Below are positions 27,475 to 36,220 of a DNA stretch of 64,000 nucleotides, in pieces. The number at the start of each line of letters is the position of its first letter. Within the stretch, counting starts at the first letter, position 1. The stretch is from Corynebacterium guangdongense. GTDB lineage: Bacteria > Actinomycetota > Actinomycetes > Mycobacteriales > Mycobacteriaceae. The DNA lies in assembly GCF_030408915.1 (NCBI RefSeq), contig NZ_CP047654.1, positions 2,666,001-2,730,000 on the forward strand, written 5' to 3'. The notes beneath the pieces were generated by a model, which ran no database searches, was not told where the DNA came from, and saw only the letters and a program-made list of their open reading frames with translations. Made by a program: the position numbers and the translations under genes.

Positions 27475-28074
27475 ATGACTTACACCCTGCCTGAGCTGGA
27501 TTACGCCTACGACGCCCTCGAGCCGCACATCTCCGCCGAGATCATGGAGCTGCACCACTCCAAGCACCACGCCGGCTACGTCGCTGGCGCCAACGCCGCA
27601 CTGGAGGGCCTCGAGGCCCAGCGCAACGGCGAGGCCAACCCGGACGCCATCCGCGCGCTGTCCCAGAACCTGGCCTTCAACCTGGGTGGCCACACCAACC
27701 ACTCCATCTTCTGGAAGAACCTGTCCCCGAACGGCGGCGGCGAGCCGACCGGCGAGCTGGCCGAGGCCATCACCCAGGACTTCGGCTCCTTCGAGAAGTT
27801 CAAGGCGCACTTCTCCGCCACCGCCAACGGCATCCAGGGCTCCGGCTGGGCTGTCCTGGGCTACGACCACATCGCCGGCAAGCTGATCATCCAGCAGCTG
27901 CGCGACCAGCAGGGCAACATCTCCGTTGACTTCACTCCGCTGCTGATGCTGGACATGTGGGAGCATGCCTTCTACCTGCAGTACAAGAACGTCAAGGGCG
28001 ACTACGTCAACGCCGTCTGGAACGTCTTCAACTGGGACGACGTCGCAGAGCGCTACGCCGCAGCCAAGAAGTAG
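27475..28074 (+). CDS. sodA: Superoxide dismutase (Mn/Fe family)
   Basis: A 199-residue cytosolic enzyme dismutating superoxide. The four metal ligands are seen as the His of ELHHSKHH, the His of [10 protein letters not shown], and the Asp and His of [12 protein letters not shown]. The body motif [11 protein letters not shown] is the usual outer-sphere region. Residue patterns around GGHTNH fit Mn-type corynebacterial enzymes, though metal choice cannot be proven. No signal peptide. It has its own promoter (27382-27409) and a strong terminator (28091-28130), so it is monocistronic. Codon use is strongly biased to C-ending codons, consistent with high expression. Confidence 0.97.
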   Translation: MTYTLPELDYAYDALEPHISAEIMELHHSKHHAGYVAGANAALEGLEAQRNGEANPDAIRALSQNLAFNLGGHTNHSIFWKNLSPNGGGEPTGELAEAITQDFGSFEKFKAHFSATANGIQGSGWAVLGYDHIAGKLIIQQLRDQQGNISVDFTPLLMLDMWEHAFYLQYKNVKGDYVNAVWNVFNWDDVAERYAAAKK

Positions 28075-28090
28075 GGCACTTTCCGCCCCA

Positions 28091-28130
28091 CGACGCCCGA
28101 TCGCACCCCAGGGTGCCCGGGCGTCGTTTC
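28091..28130 (+). terminator. sodA terminator
   Basis: CGACGCCCG (28091-28099) pairs with CGGGCGTCG (28118-28126); an inner stem GCACCC/GGGTGC (28103-28116) stacks on it. TTTC follows. Confidence 0.85.
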
Positions 28131-28203
28131 GCTTTCCGCAGCCCGCCACGGGCCACCCCCGGCGGGATTGCCGTGACACCCGTCACCGGCCATGATGGTG
28201 CGC

Positions 28204-29403
28204 ATGGCGGAAAACGGACTGCGGCGCGGGAACCGGGACTACCGGCGCGCCACCCTGGCCATGCTCGCCGTGGGCCTGGCGGTGTTCAACACCCTCTACG
28301 CCACCCAGTCGATGTTGCCCATCCTCGTGACGGACCTGGACATCTCGCCCACCACCGCAGCGCTGACGGTCTCGGCGGCCACCGGCGCGCTGGCCGTCTG
28401 TGTCGTCCCCGCCTCGATACTCTCCGAACGTTTCGGCCGCGGCCCCATCCTGCTGACCAGCGCGCTGGCCGCGGCCGCGGTCGGCCTCCTGCTTCCGCTG
28501 GCGGCGGACGCGACCACGCTGATTCTCCTGCGTGCCCTGCAGGGAGCGCTGGTGGCGGGCACTCCGGCGGTGGCCATGACCTGGCTCAGCGAGGAGATCG
28601 ACCCCCTCGACCTCGGCCGCGCCATGGGCCTCTACATCGCCGGTAACACCGTCGGCGGGCTGACCGGCCGGCTCATCCCCGCCGGCCTGCTGGAGTTCAC
28701 GCACTGGCGCTGGGCCCTCCTCGTCTCTTCCCTGGTGGCCCTGAGCTTCGCGATCATCACCGCGGTCCTCCTGCCCCGGCAGAAGCGGTTCACCCCGCAG
28801 CCCATCCATCCGAGCTACGTCCTGCGGTCGATGGTGTCCCACTGGCGGGACTGGCGCCTGGCCGGAATCTTCCTCATCGCATTCATCGGCATGGGCGTGT
28901 TCGTCTCCGTCTACAACTTCATCGGCTTCCGGATGATCGACCATTTCGGCCTCTCCCCGGGTCTGGTCGGCGCCGTGTTCATCATGTACCTCTCCGGCAC
29001 CTGGTCCTCGGCCCGCGCCGGCGCCCTCTCGGACCGGATCGGCCGGGGTACGGTGCTCATCGGCGGCGCCGCCCTCATGTGGGCGGGACTCACCCTGATG
29101 ATCTCCGCCTGGCTCTGGCTGACCCTGTTCGGCCTCTTCGTCTTCACCGCCGCCTTCTTCGCCATGCACTCCACGGCCTCCAGCTGGATCGGCGCCATCG
29201 CCACACACGGCCGGGCCGAGGCCTCCAGCATGTACCTGTTCTGCTACTACGCCGGCTCCTCCCTTCTCGGGGGTGCCGCGGGCTGGGCCTTCAGCGCACT
29301 GCCGTGGTTCGGCTTCATCGGCGTGGTCGCCCTCGTGCTCGTGCTCGTCATCATCGTGGCCGCCGCCCTGGCACGGCGTGACGCACGACCCACCACGGCC
29401 TAA
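28204..29403 (+). CDS. MFS transporter, YnfM-like
   Basis: A 399-residue major facilitator superfamily protein with 12 predicted helices. The first loop between helices 2 and 3 has SERFGRGPILL, and the homologous loop in the second half has SDRIGRGTVLIGG. Overall pattern resembles the DHA1/YnfM drug and sugar-efflux group. Substrate is unknown. The ATG at 28204 follows CATGAT (28191-28196) by 7 nt, so it is probably leaderless; the frame's ATG at 28192 lies inside that box. No associated regulator gene is adjacent. The stop is 44 bp before the cupredoxin gene, which has its own -10. Confidence 0.85.
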   Translation: MAENGLRRGNRDYRRATLAMLAVGLAVFNTLYATQSMLPILVTDLDISPTTAALTVSAATGALAVCVVPASILSERFGRGPILLTSALAAAAVGLLLPLAADATTLILLRALQGALVAGTPAVAMTWLSEEIDPLDLGRAMGLYIAGNTVGGLTGRLIPAGLLEFTHWRWALLVSSLVALSFAIITAVLLPRQKRFTPQPIHPSYVLRSMVSHWRDWRLAGIFLIAFIGMGVFVSVYNFIGFRMIDHFGLSPGLVGAVFIMYLSGTWSSARAGALSDRIGRGTVLIGGAALMWAGLTLMISAWLWLTLFGLFVFTAAFFAMHSTASSWIGAIATHGRAEASSMYLFCYYAGSSLLGGAAGWAFSALPWFGFIGVVALVLVLVIIVAAALARRDARPTTA

Positions 29404-29447
29404 TTGCCCCGGATTAATCCTTTTTAAATGTAGTACCCTCGGGAATC

Positions 29448-31157
29448 ATGAACGATGCCACGACCGGGACCGGCGCCAGGGGCGGTGCCGGGAAACTGCC
29501 CACCCGGGAGTGGGGTGCCGCCTCCTGGCACCGCAAGGCCGCCCGCCCGGTGACGGTGTGGATGATGGTCTTCGTCCTCGCGGGCCTCACCCACGTCGCC
29601 ATCCCCGAGTACCGGTGGGTGCTCATCCACATCTTCACCCTGGGCATCCTCACCAACTCGATCGTCCTGTGGTCGCAGTCGCTGACCGAGAAGTTCCTCC
29701 AGCAGAAGCAGCCCCCGGAGACCCGGCCAGCGCAGCTGAGGCGCACCCGCCTCCTCAACGCCGGCGTCGTCGTCACCATCGTCGGCGAGATTCTCGTCCG
29801 GTGGTGGGACCGGCACTGGATCCTCACCCAGGTCGGCGCCGCCCTCGTGGCACTCGCGCTGACCTGGCATGGGGTGGTGCTCGCCCGGCAGTGGCTGCGC
29901 AGTGACAAGGGCAAGCGCTTCCGTCCCGCAGTCCTCGGCTACGTCGGGGCCTCCTTCGCCCTGCCCCTCGGCGCGATCTTCGGCGGACTGCTGGCGATGG
30001 GGCTGCCGGGCACCTGGCACAACCGGGTGCTCATGGCGCACACGATCATCAACCTCGGCGGCTTCCTCGGCCTGGCGGCCGCCGCGTCCCTGACCGTGCT
30101 CTTTCCCTCGATCTGGCGGGTCAACGGGCTTCGGGACCGCTCTCTCCCGACCCTCATCCTGCTGACGGTCGGCCTGGTGGCGGCGAGTGCCGGCGCGTTG
30201 CTGGACTCCGGCTGGCTCACCGGCGTCGGCCTGCTGACCTACGCCGCGGGCTGGGTGATTTCCCTGCAGGCCTGGCTGGGCAACGTGCTCTCGGCGCTCC
30301 GGGATCCCCGCGACCGCCTCAACTACCCTTCCCTGTCCGTCCTGGCCGCGGTGCTGTGGCTGGTAGGCACGGTCATCCACTACGCGGTCCAGGTCATGCT
30401 CGCGGGCGAGCAGATCCACCTTCTCCGCCTGCCGACGATGCCGCTGCTCCTGGGTTTCGCCGCCCAGCTGCTCATCGGCGTGATGAGCCACCTGCTGCCC
30501 ACGACGATGGGTGGCGGACCCGCCGCAAAACGCGCCGGGCTCAGGGAACTGAAGCGGGGCGGAATCTTTCGCGTCGTCCTCTACAACCTGGGCTTCATCC
30601 TCTGGCAGACCTCGACGCATTCCTGGCTCAAGGTCCTGCTCAGCTTCCTCGTCTTCGGCGTGCTGGTGGCCTTCATTCCGCTCATGCTGCGCTCGGTCAA
30701 GGCGCAGAAGGCGGTGCTGTTGGGCGAGAGGGACTCCCCGCGCGAGGACGACCCCGCACCGCGCTGGGGCCAGGCCACCGCCGCCCTGGCCGTCCTCGCC
30801 TTCGTCGTCGCCCTGTTCGGCGGTCTCCAGGGACCGGCCACCGGCCCCGACGCGGCCGGGCCGACCTCAGCGACCGGCGCAGAAAACGTCACCGTCCTGG
30901 AGCTGACTTCCCCGGGCGTGTTCTTCGAGCCGGATCTCATCGAGGTCAACTCCGGAGATCACGTCGTTCTCACCTACACCAACACCGACGACATGGCCCA
31001 CGACCTCCGTTTCGCCAACGGCGTCGACTCCGGTCGCCTCGAACCGGGCCAGAGCGCCGAGCTGGATCTGGGCGTGCTCACCGCTGACCTGGAAGGCTGG
31101 TGCACCATCGCCGGCCACCGCGTTCAGGGCATGGTCCTCAGCGTCGTCGTGCGCTGA
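29448..31157 (+). CDS. Polytopic membrane protein with C-terminal cupredoxin domain
   Basis: A 569-residue protein. Residues about 30-440 form roughly 11-12 membrane helices with several conserved His (GLTHVAIPEY, LIHIFTLGILTNS, MAHTIINLGG, VIHYAVQVM, GVMSHLLPTTMGGG), similar to heme/copper-linked NnrS or nitrite-reductase-associated membrane domains. After a Pro/Ala linker, residues about 480-569 are a cupredoxin with a full type 1 copper set: His in DDMAHDLRF and Cys-His-Met in GWCTIAGHRVQGM. Related actinobacterial proteins carry the same membrane module fused to a whole NirK-like oxidase; here only one cupredoxin is present. An electron-transfer or copper/nitrogen-oxide role is inferred. 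TACCCT lies 8 nt before the ATG (leaderless-like). Confidence 0.72.
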   Translation: MNDATTGTGARGGAGKLPTREWGAASWHRKAARPVTVWMMVFVLAGLTHVAIPEYRWVLIHIFTLGILTNSIVLWSQSLTEKFLQQKQPPETRPAQLRRTRLLNAGVVVTIVGEILVRWWDRHWILTQVGAALVALALTWHGVVLARQWLRSDKGKRFRPAVLGYVGASFALPLGAIFGGLLAMGLPGTWHNRVLMAHTIINLGGFLGLAAAASLTVLFPSIWRVNGLRDRSLPTLILLTVGLVAASAGALLDSGWLTGVGLLTYAAGWVISLQAWLGNVLSALRDPRDRLNYPSLSVLAAVLWLVGTVIHYAVQVMLAGEQIHLLRLPTMPLLLGFAAQLLIGVMSHLLPTTMGGGPAAKRAGLRELKRGGIFRVVLYNLGFILWQTSTHSWLKVLLSFLVFGVLVAFIPLMLRSVKAQKAVLLGERDSPREDDPAPRWGQATAALAVLAFVVALFGGLQGPATGPDAAGPTSATGAENVTVLELTSPGVFFEPDLIEVNSGDHVVLTYTNTDDMAHDLRFANGVDSGRLEPGQSAELDLGVLTADLEGWCTIAGHRVQGMVLSVVVR

Positions 31158-31195
31158 GTCCCCTGCGGCCGGTCGGGGTGTCGGGAAGCGCCCGG

Positions 31196-32761
31196 TCACA
31201 CCGGTCTCAGGCCCGGGGCACCCGCCCGCAGCCAGGCGCGCACGTGCGCGGTGGCCCGGGTGTCGTCCTCGTTGTAGCGCAGCAGCTGCTCCCGCAGGGC
31301 CTGGGCACGGGCCGCATCCTCACCCAGCGCAAGACGGCGGGCATGGACGGAGTCCTCGCCGGTGAAACCGTGGTCGACCCAGGTGTAGCCGGCCTCGCCG
31401 GCGACGGTCTTGAGGCCGATGCCACCGGGGCCCATGAGCTGGCGACGCACCCACGTGAACACGTCGACCCAGTCCTCGGAACCGATGAACTGCTCGACCT
31501 CGTCGAGTGTCGGGACCGTGACGTCGTCGATGCGCATCCCGCCGAAGCGGCGCGCCGAGGCACGCAGCCAGTGGTTTTCGCCGTTGGCGGAGTAGCAGTA
31601 GGCGGCGAATGACTGCCCGGCCTGCGTGGCCGCTTCCCGACGCGCCATCAGCCACCGCCAGAAGCGGGCGAAGTTGCCCGCCTCCTCGCGGCCGCCGAGG
31701 TGCTCCCAGGTGACGAAGGGCGTGTACTCCGTGCCGTCGAATGCGCCCCAGAGGTAGGCGCCCTGGTCGAGGTAGGCCTCCATGTCGACGTCGATCTCGA
31801 CGTCGGCGCGCGGGCCGGTGACCTCGTCGACCCGGGGGAGCAGCGGGATGCCGTCCCGCCACGCCCGGGCCAGGGCGGAGGGGTCACCCACGTCGGCTTC
31901 GATGAGTCCGGTGACGGTCGTGATCCCCCATTCCCGGGCCATCTTCGCCCTGTCGCCGGGCAGCACCAGGCTGATCTCGTCCATGGCGATGAGCTCCGGT
32001 TCGCAGATCGGCCAGAAGCGGCAGGTCGCGCACTCCTTGACCCGGCGCGGGGTGTCGGTCCAGCCGGCCTCCAGGGCGGTGGTCAGCGCCGGTTCGTAGG
32101 CGGAGGTGTCCTCGGCGAGAAAGGCCATGGTGCGGTCCTGCCCGATGATGCCGCCCCGGCCGGAGTTGAGCCCCAGCTCTTCGAGCGCCCGGGCCGCCAG
32201 GCCGAGACGGTAACCGTCGGCGACGTGGTGGCGATGGCGGTAATTGACCTCGAGGGCGGGCGAGAGCCCCAGGCGGTTGGTGGCGATGGCGGACATCGTG
32301 CGCCGGCGGTCCGGCTGGGCGACGCGGTGGTTGCTGACGATGACGGGCAGGTAGCTGCCCGAATCATCCGGCTCCCGCACCAGGACGTCGACGCTGACGC
32401 GCCAGGGATGGCCGGTGGCCTCATCGACGCCGCGGAAGAGGGCCCCGGTGATGAGCGTGGCCTCCGCGGCGAGCGCCTCGAGGGTGGCGAATTCGGCGTC
32501 GGCCAGCGCCTGCTCGTCGCCGGACCGGGCGGGGGCCAGATCGATGCGCAGGAAGGGTCTGGAGCGCCCGTCGCCGAAGCCGCGGCGGGTCGGGAGCTTG
32601 TCCATGACGATGGCGCGGGCGGCGAACAGCCGTTCGGTGCGGGCGACGGAGGCGTCGGTGGGGGGCACCTCAGGGTGTCGCTGGCGCTGCACGAAACGGT
32701 AGCGACAGCCGACGAGGTCGGCGGCGACCACCTCTGCTCCGGATGCGTGCTTGTCTTTCAT
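31196..32761 (-). CDS. TM0106-family RecB-like nuclease with C-terminal RNase H-like domain
   Basis: A 521-residue cytoplasmic protein. The N-terminal half resembles a PD-(D/E)XK/RecB-like nuclease, ending with a cysteine set CATCRFWPICEPEL that looks like part of an Fe-S or Zn cluster. The C-terminal half (about 330-515) starts VEIDVDMEAYLDQGAYLWGAFDG and ends in LLRYNEDDTRAT, a pattern of DEDD-type exonucleases (YprB-like). This matches the actinobacterial TM0106 family of putative nucleases, otherwise uncharacterised. TAGGCT lies 9 nt upstream of the ATG. It is divergent from a DUF6474 gene, and no CRISPR or recombination partners are nearby, so a repair role is only a guess. Confidence 0.72.
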   Translation of the reverse strand: MKDKHASGAEVVAADLVGCRYRFVQRQRHPEVPPTDASVARTERLFAARAIVMDKLPTRRGFGDGRSRPFLRIDLAPARSGDEQALADAEFATLEALAAEATLITGALFRGVDEATGHPWRVSVDVLVREPDDSGSYLPVIVSNHRVAQPDRRRTMSAIATNRLGLSPALEVNYRHRHHVADGYRLGLAARALEELGLNSGRGGIIGQDRTMAFLAEDTSAYEPALTTALEAGWTDTPRRVKECATCRFWPICEPELIAMDEISLVLPGDRAKMAREWGITTVTGLIEADVGDPSALARAWRDGIPLLPRVDEVTGPRADVEIDVDMEAYLDQGAYLWGAFDGTEYTPFVTWEHLGGREEAGNFARFWRWLMARREAATQAGQSFAAYCYSANGENHWLRASARRFGGMRIDDVTVPTLDEVEQFIGSEDWVDVFTWVRRQLMGPGGIGLKTVAGEAGYTWVDHGFTGEDSVHARRLALGEDAARAQALREQLLRYNEDDTRATAHVRAWLRAGAPGLRPV

Positions 32762-32879
32762 TGTCTCTGCAGCCTAACCGACTCATGAGCTGATAGAACG
32801 GTAAGGTTGAATCCGAATACGCGCCCGCGGGCAGGTGACGGCCCGAAGGTGAACGACACGATACGAGTGAGGCAAGTCC

Positions 32880-33515
32880 ATGGGCATTCTGAACAACATC
32901 ATGAAGCGACGTACCGCGGCTCAGAAGGAAATTCGTTCCGCACAGTCTCGCGCGCGTCAGGAAGTCAAGGAAGACGCGCGCGCCAAGGCACGCCGTGAGA
33001 AGTTGCTGACCGACCTGGAGAAAACGCTCGTCAAGACGGAGCAGAAGGGCCTCAAGCGCAAGCGCAAGCACGAGCTCAAGCTGGCCAAGCAGGAGTACGA
33101 GAAGATTCAGGCCAGCAAGATGGGCCCGGCGCGCGTCGCCTCCTGGGTCGGCGCCGCCCGCGTGGCCACCCCAGTCCTGCTACCGCTCATCTATCGCGGT
33201 GTGACCATCGCCCGCGAGCAGCTGGTCAACGCGCGCGCGAACAGGGCCGGCCTGTCCGCAGACCAGCTGGCCCAGTACTCCGGCCACAGCGCCGCCCAGA
33301 AAGCCCGCCTGGACGGCATCCGGAGCGAGCTGGAGCGCTCCGGACTGCCGGCCGGTTACCGGCAGGACGCCGCGGCCCGCATCGAGGAGCTCGTCGTGGC
33401 CGCGAACAACGCCGAGTACATGTCCCCGGATCAGCGTCGTCGTGCGCTGTCCGCGCTCAACCGCGACATCGACAAGCTGGCGCAGGAGATTCAGACCCGG
33501 ATTTCCCAGCGCTAG
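32880..33515 (+). CDS. DUF6474 family protein, basic and helical
   Basis: A 211-residue protein. Residues about 8-80 are a highly charged helix rich in Lys, Arg and Glu (EDARAKARREKLLTDLEKTL, KGLKRKRKHELKLAKQEYEK), followed by a short hydrophobic segment (VASWVGAARVATPVLLPLIY) that may touch the membrane, and a helical C-terminus. It fits the corynebacterial family DUF6474; function unknown. TAAGGT at 32801-32806 is a likely -10, giving a leader of about 70 nt, and GAGG lies upstream of ATG 32880. The same gene stands next to hrrA in C. glutamicum. A strong terminator follows. Confidence 0.68.
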   Translation: MGILNNIMKRRTAAQKEIRSAQSRARQEVKEDARAKARREKLLTDLEKTLVKTEQKGLKRKRKHELKLAKQEYEKIQASKMGPARVASWVGAARVATPVLLPLIYRGVTIAREQLVNARANRAGLSADQLAQYSGHSAAQKARLDGIRSELERSGLPAGYRQDAAARIEELVVAANNAEYMSPDQRRRALSALNRDIDKLAQEIQTRISQR

Positions 33516-33520
33516 GGAAC

Positions 33521-33564
33521 AAGCGCACGGCCGGGCAGTCACCTGCCCGGCCGTGCGCTTTTCC
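33521..33564 (+). terminator. Strong intrinsic terminator between DUF6474 gene and hrrA
   Basis: AAGCGCACGGCCGGGCAG (33521-33538), loop TCAC, perfect complement 33543-33560, then TTTT. Serves the plus gene and may also stop convergent hrrA transcription. Confidence 0.92.
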
Positions 33565-33572
33565 GGCTGTGT

Positions 33573-34211
33573 CTAGAGCACGCCCTGCTCGCGGGCGGCC
33601 GCGACCGCCGAGGTGCGCGAACGGACGCCGAGCTTGTCGTAGATGTGGACGAGGTGGGATTTCACCGTCGCCTCGGAGAGCATGAGCTCCTGGCCGATCT
33701 CGCGGTTCGACGAGCCGCCCGCCACCAGCTGCAGGACCTCCAGCTCACGCGGAGTCAGCGACATGCGGGGGCTGCGGACGCGGGTCATGAGACGGTCCGC
33801 CACCATCGGGGAGAGCGCCGAGTCGCCCTCGGCGGTGGAACGCACGGCCGCCAGCAGCTCCTGCGGCGGAGCGTCCTTGAGCAGGTAGCCGACCGCGCCG
33901 GCCTCGATCGCGCCGAGGATGTCGGCGTCGGTGTCGTAGTTGGTGACCACGAGGACCTTCGGCGGGTTCTCCATCGAATTCTTGATGGCGGCGGTGGCGG
34001 CGGCGCCGGTGGTCACCTTGGTGCCCTCGACGCCGGCGCCGAAGCGCAGGTCCATGAGAATGACGTCGATTCCACCGGCCTGGGCGGCCGAGATGGCCGC
34101 GTCAGCCGTTGCAACTTCACCGACGACCATGATGTCCTCGGCCTCCTCCAGCACGGCACGCAGGCCGAGGCGGACGATCTCGTGGTCGTCGGCGAGCAGC
34201 ACTCGAATCAT
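33573..34211 (-). CDS. hrrA: Heme-responsive response regulator HrrA
   Basis: A 212-residue NarL/LuxR-type response regulator. The receiver domain starts MIRVLLADDHEIVRLGLRAV, with phosphoacceptor Asp54 in VILMDLRFG and switch residues in VTNYDTD and LKDAPPQE. The LuxR HTH is LTPRELEVLQLVAGGSSNRE and EATVKSHLVHIYDKL. It matches C. glutamicum HrrA almost throughout. HrrA activates heme oxygenase and represses or activates heme and respiratory genes. ATG 34211 is used rather than 34232, with AGGGGAGAG just upstream. The sensor gene hrrS is 148 bp upstream on the same strand; the gap contains a possible separate promoter (TAGATT), consistent with independent hrrA transcription. Confidence 0.95.
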   Translation of the reverse strand: MIRVLLADDHEIVRLGLRAVLEEAEDIMVVGEVATADAAISAAQAGGIDVILMDLRFGAGVEGTKVTTGAAATAAIKNSMENPPKVLVVTNYDTDADILGAIEAGAVGYLLKDAPPQELLAAVRSTAEGDSALSPMVADRLMTRVRSPRMSLTPRELEVLQLVAGGSSNREIGQELMLSEATVKSHLVHIYDKLGVRSRTSAVAAAREQGVL

Positions 34212-34359
34212 GTCTCTCCCCTGTCCTTCCATGAATTCTCAATCGGGATGTTGGCGGGCCTGTCGAGCCCGGGGCGGGGTCGGCAATTAACCCATCAATC
34301 TAATGGATGATGATAGTGGATGAGGTCCGCCACCCCGAGGCTCGCCATAAAGTTCTTCC

Positions 34360-35604
34360 TCAGAGATCGTCCCCGTAGACCGGCAGCGCCACGGTGACCG
34401 CGGTCGGCCCGCCCGGCTGGGATTCAATGATCAGTTCCCCGCCCTGCTCCGCGGCGCGGCTGCGCATCGCCTCCAGGCCGACGTGTCCCAGGCCGGCCGG
34501 CTGGGCTTCCACCTCCTCCGGGTCGAAGCCCCGGCCGTTGTCCACGACGTCGAGACGGACCTCGCCCGGCGCGTAAGTCACCGTCACGCGGCAGCGGGTG
34601 GCGCCGGAATGCTTCGCGACGTTGCCCACCGCCCCCTGCGCGATACGCAGCAGCGTCGCCTCCGTTTTCATCGGCAGCTGATGGCCCTCCCCGTCAACGT
34701 CCACCGAGATGTCGAGGTCACCGGCCTGCGCGAAGGGCTCGACCATCCGCTCCAGCGCCCCGGTCAGGGAGGTCTCCGCCAGCGCCGCCGGCTGGAGGGC
34801 GGCGATCATGGCGCGGGCCTCCGCCAGGCTTTCCGACGCGGTGGTGCGGGCGGTGTCCATCCGCTCGATCGCCTTGTCGGGGTTGCCGTCGCGCAGATCC
34901 GCCTCGGCGACGTGCAGGAGCATCTGGATGCTGGACAGGCCCTGCGCGACCGTGTCGTGGATTTCATGCGCCAGCCGCTGACGCTCCGCCGAGGCGCCCT
35001 GGGCGTGCTGCGAGGCGGCGAGCTCGTTGCGGGTGGCGATCAGTTCCCGCACCGCCTCCTCTCGCTCCCGATTGAGCCTGGTCAGCATCAGCACCGCGTA
35101 GTACATGGCCAGTGTCACCGCTGCCGATACCGCCGGCCCCATGGCGCCGCCGAGCGTCAGCCCGCTGGGCATCTGCATGACGATGGCGATCAGCGTCACG
35201 AACACCACCGAGACGACTCCCCGGATGTCGGGCATCGCCCGAAGCAGCACGAAATACACGGCGAAAATCAGGTAGATGCCGACCGGGGCGACGATGAGCT
35301 CCAGGATCCACACCCCCGTCAGGACAAAGACCCACACCTGACGACGGAAATCCGACCAGTGGCTGACCGACTCGAAGCCGACGAAGTAGAAGACCGCGAA
35401 AATGGTGCACAGCAGCAGATTGAGGGCGGCGGTGTTGAACTCCATGCTGAAGGAACCGCCCACCGCAACCGCCAGCAGCAGTCCCGTCATGACGTGGATG
35501 CCGTTGCGCATCGCCCCCTCGTCCAACACCCAGGGATCCGGCGCCAGATCCTCCTCACCGTTGTCCTCAGGAGTCCCCGGGTCGCTCTGTACAATCGAGT
35601 TCAT
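34360..35604 (-). CDS. hrrS: Heme-sensing histidine kinase HrrS
   Basis: A 414-residue membrane sensor kinase. Residues about 30-165 hold about six membrane helices, the heme-sensing part in HrrS/ChrS. Dimerisation and phosphoacceptor: RLAHEIHDTVAQGLSSIQ (His near 216). The HATPase region includes VGNVAKHSGATRCRV (N box) and VDNGRGFDPEEV. Start ATG 35604 has TAGGCT 7 nt upstream (35617-35612), so the mRNA is likely leaderless. An internal ATG at 35511 with GAGGGGG upstream is an alternative. The ATG overlaps that of the divergent lipoprotein gene in a shared CATG. HrrSA responds to heme together with ChrSA in corynebacteria. Confidence 0.92.
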   Translation of the reverse strand: MNSIVQSDPGTPEDNGEEDLAPDPWVLDEGAMRNGIHVMTGLLLAVAVGGSFSMEFNTAALNLLLCTIFAVFYFVGFESVSHWSDFRRQVWVFVLTGVWILELIVAPVGIYLIFAVYFVLLRAMPDIRGVVSVVFVTLIAIVMQMPSGLTLGGAMGPAVSAAVTLAMYYAVLMLTRLNREREEAVRELIATRNELAASQHAQGASAERQRLAHEIHDTVAQGLSSIQMLLHVAEADLRDGNPDKAIERMDTARTTASESLAEARAMIAALQPAALAETSLTGALERMVEPFAQAGDLDISVDVDGEGHQLPMKTEATLLRIAQGAVGNVAKHSGATRCRVTVTYAPGEVRLDVVDNGRGFDPEEVEAQPAGLGHVGLEAMRSRAAEQGGELIIESQPGGPTAVTVALPVYGDDL

Positions 35605-35617
35605 GCTGCTCAGCCTA
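35590..35617. promoter_or_regulatory. Mirror-image leaderless promoters of hrrS and the DUF2020 gene
   Basis: TACAAT (plus, 35590-35595) is 7 nt before the ATG at 35603; TAGGCT (minus, 35617-35612) is 7 nt before the ATG at 35604. The two start codons overlap in CATG (35602-35605), so each gene's -10 lies within the first codons of the other. Confidence 0.6.
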
Positions 35618-36220
35618 CCCACCGGCACCGGGAATCCCCGACGCCCTGCGCTGTCGGGTCCGGTGCTGGCTCTGCTGCTGACGGGTGCGACGGCATGCTC
35701 CCCGGCCACCCCCACCGTCGCCACCGTCACCACCACTGCGGAAGCCCCCGCGTCCGTAGCGTCGGCAGCGTCGGGCGTCGACAAGCCCGCTCTTCCCCCG
35801 GAAACGCACCCGGAGGCTCCCGCGGGTAAGCGGAGCTGGCAGGAGTGCCCCTACCTGGACACCGCGTGGGTGGAGCAGACCAACGGGCAACGGGTCACCG
35901 CGGTCGGCCTCGACGATCGCTTCCCGACGCCCGCCTGCGTCTACTGGTCCTACCCGGAGGCGCCCCAGCTGCAGGTCCTGGTTCGCACGCTGCCCGATCA
36001 GGACACCGCCATCGCCGTGGTGGATCACTTCGCCCCGGTCGACTCCACCGAACTGGCTGAATTGCCGGGCGGCTGGACCGGCGGCCGCGGGCCCACCCCC
36101 GGCGGCGCGGTCTTCGCGGTGTTCCGGGACACCGTGGCCGTCGTCGTGCTGACGAACCAGGGGCAGTCCTTCAAGGCCGAGCAGGTGGCGAGAGAGACCA
36201 TCGCCAACCTGGGCTTCTAG
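35603..36220 (+). CDS. DUF2020 family lipoprotein
   Basis: A 205-residue envelope protein. The N-terminus has a basic start and hydrophobic core (GPVLALLLTGATAC) ending in Cys32, a weak lipobox (ATAC), then a Thr/Ala linker and a compact domain from about residue 80 (RSWQECPYLDTAWV, FPTPACVYWSYPE, TAIAVVDHFAP). It matches the corynebacterial DUF2020 family adjacent to hrrS in C. glutamicum. Function unknown. TACAAT 7 nt before the ATG gives a leaderless start that shares CATG with hrrS, which may link expression of the two. The stop TAG overlaps the convergent small membrane gene's stop in CTAG (36217-36220). Confidence 0.75.
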   Translation: MLLSLPTGTGNPRRPALSGPVLALLLTGATACSPATPTVATVTTTAEAPASVASAASGVDKPALPPETHPEAPAGKRSWQECPYLDTAWVEQTNGQRVTAVGLDDRFPTPACVYWSYPEAPQLQVLVRTLPDQDTAIAVVDHFAPVDSTELAELPGGWTGGRGPTPGGAVFAVFRDTVAVVVLTNQGQSFKAEQVARETIANLGF

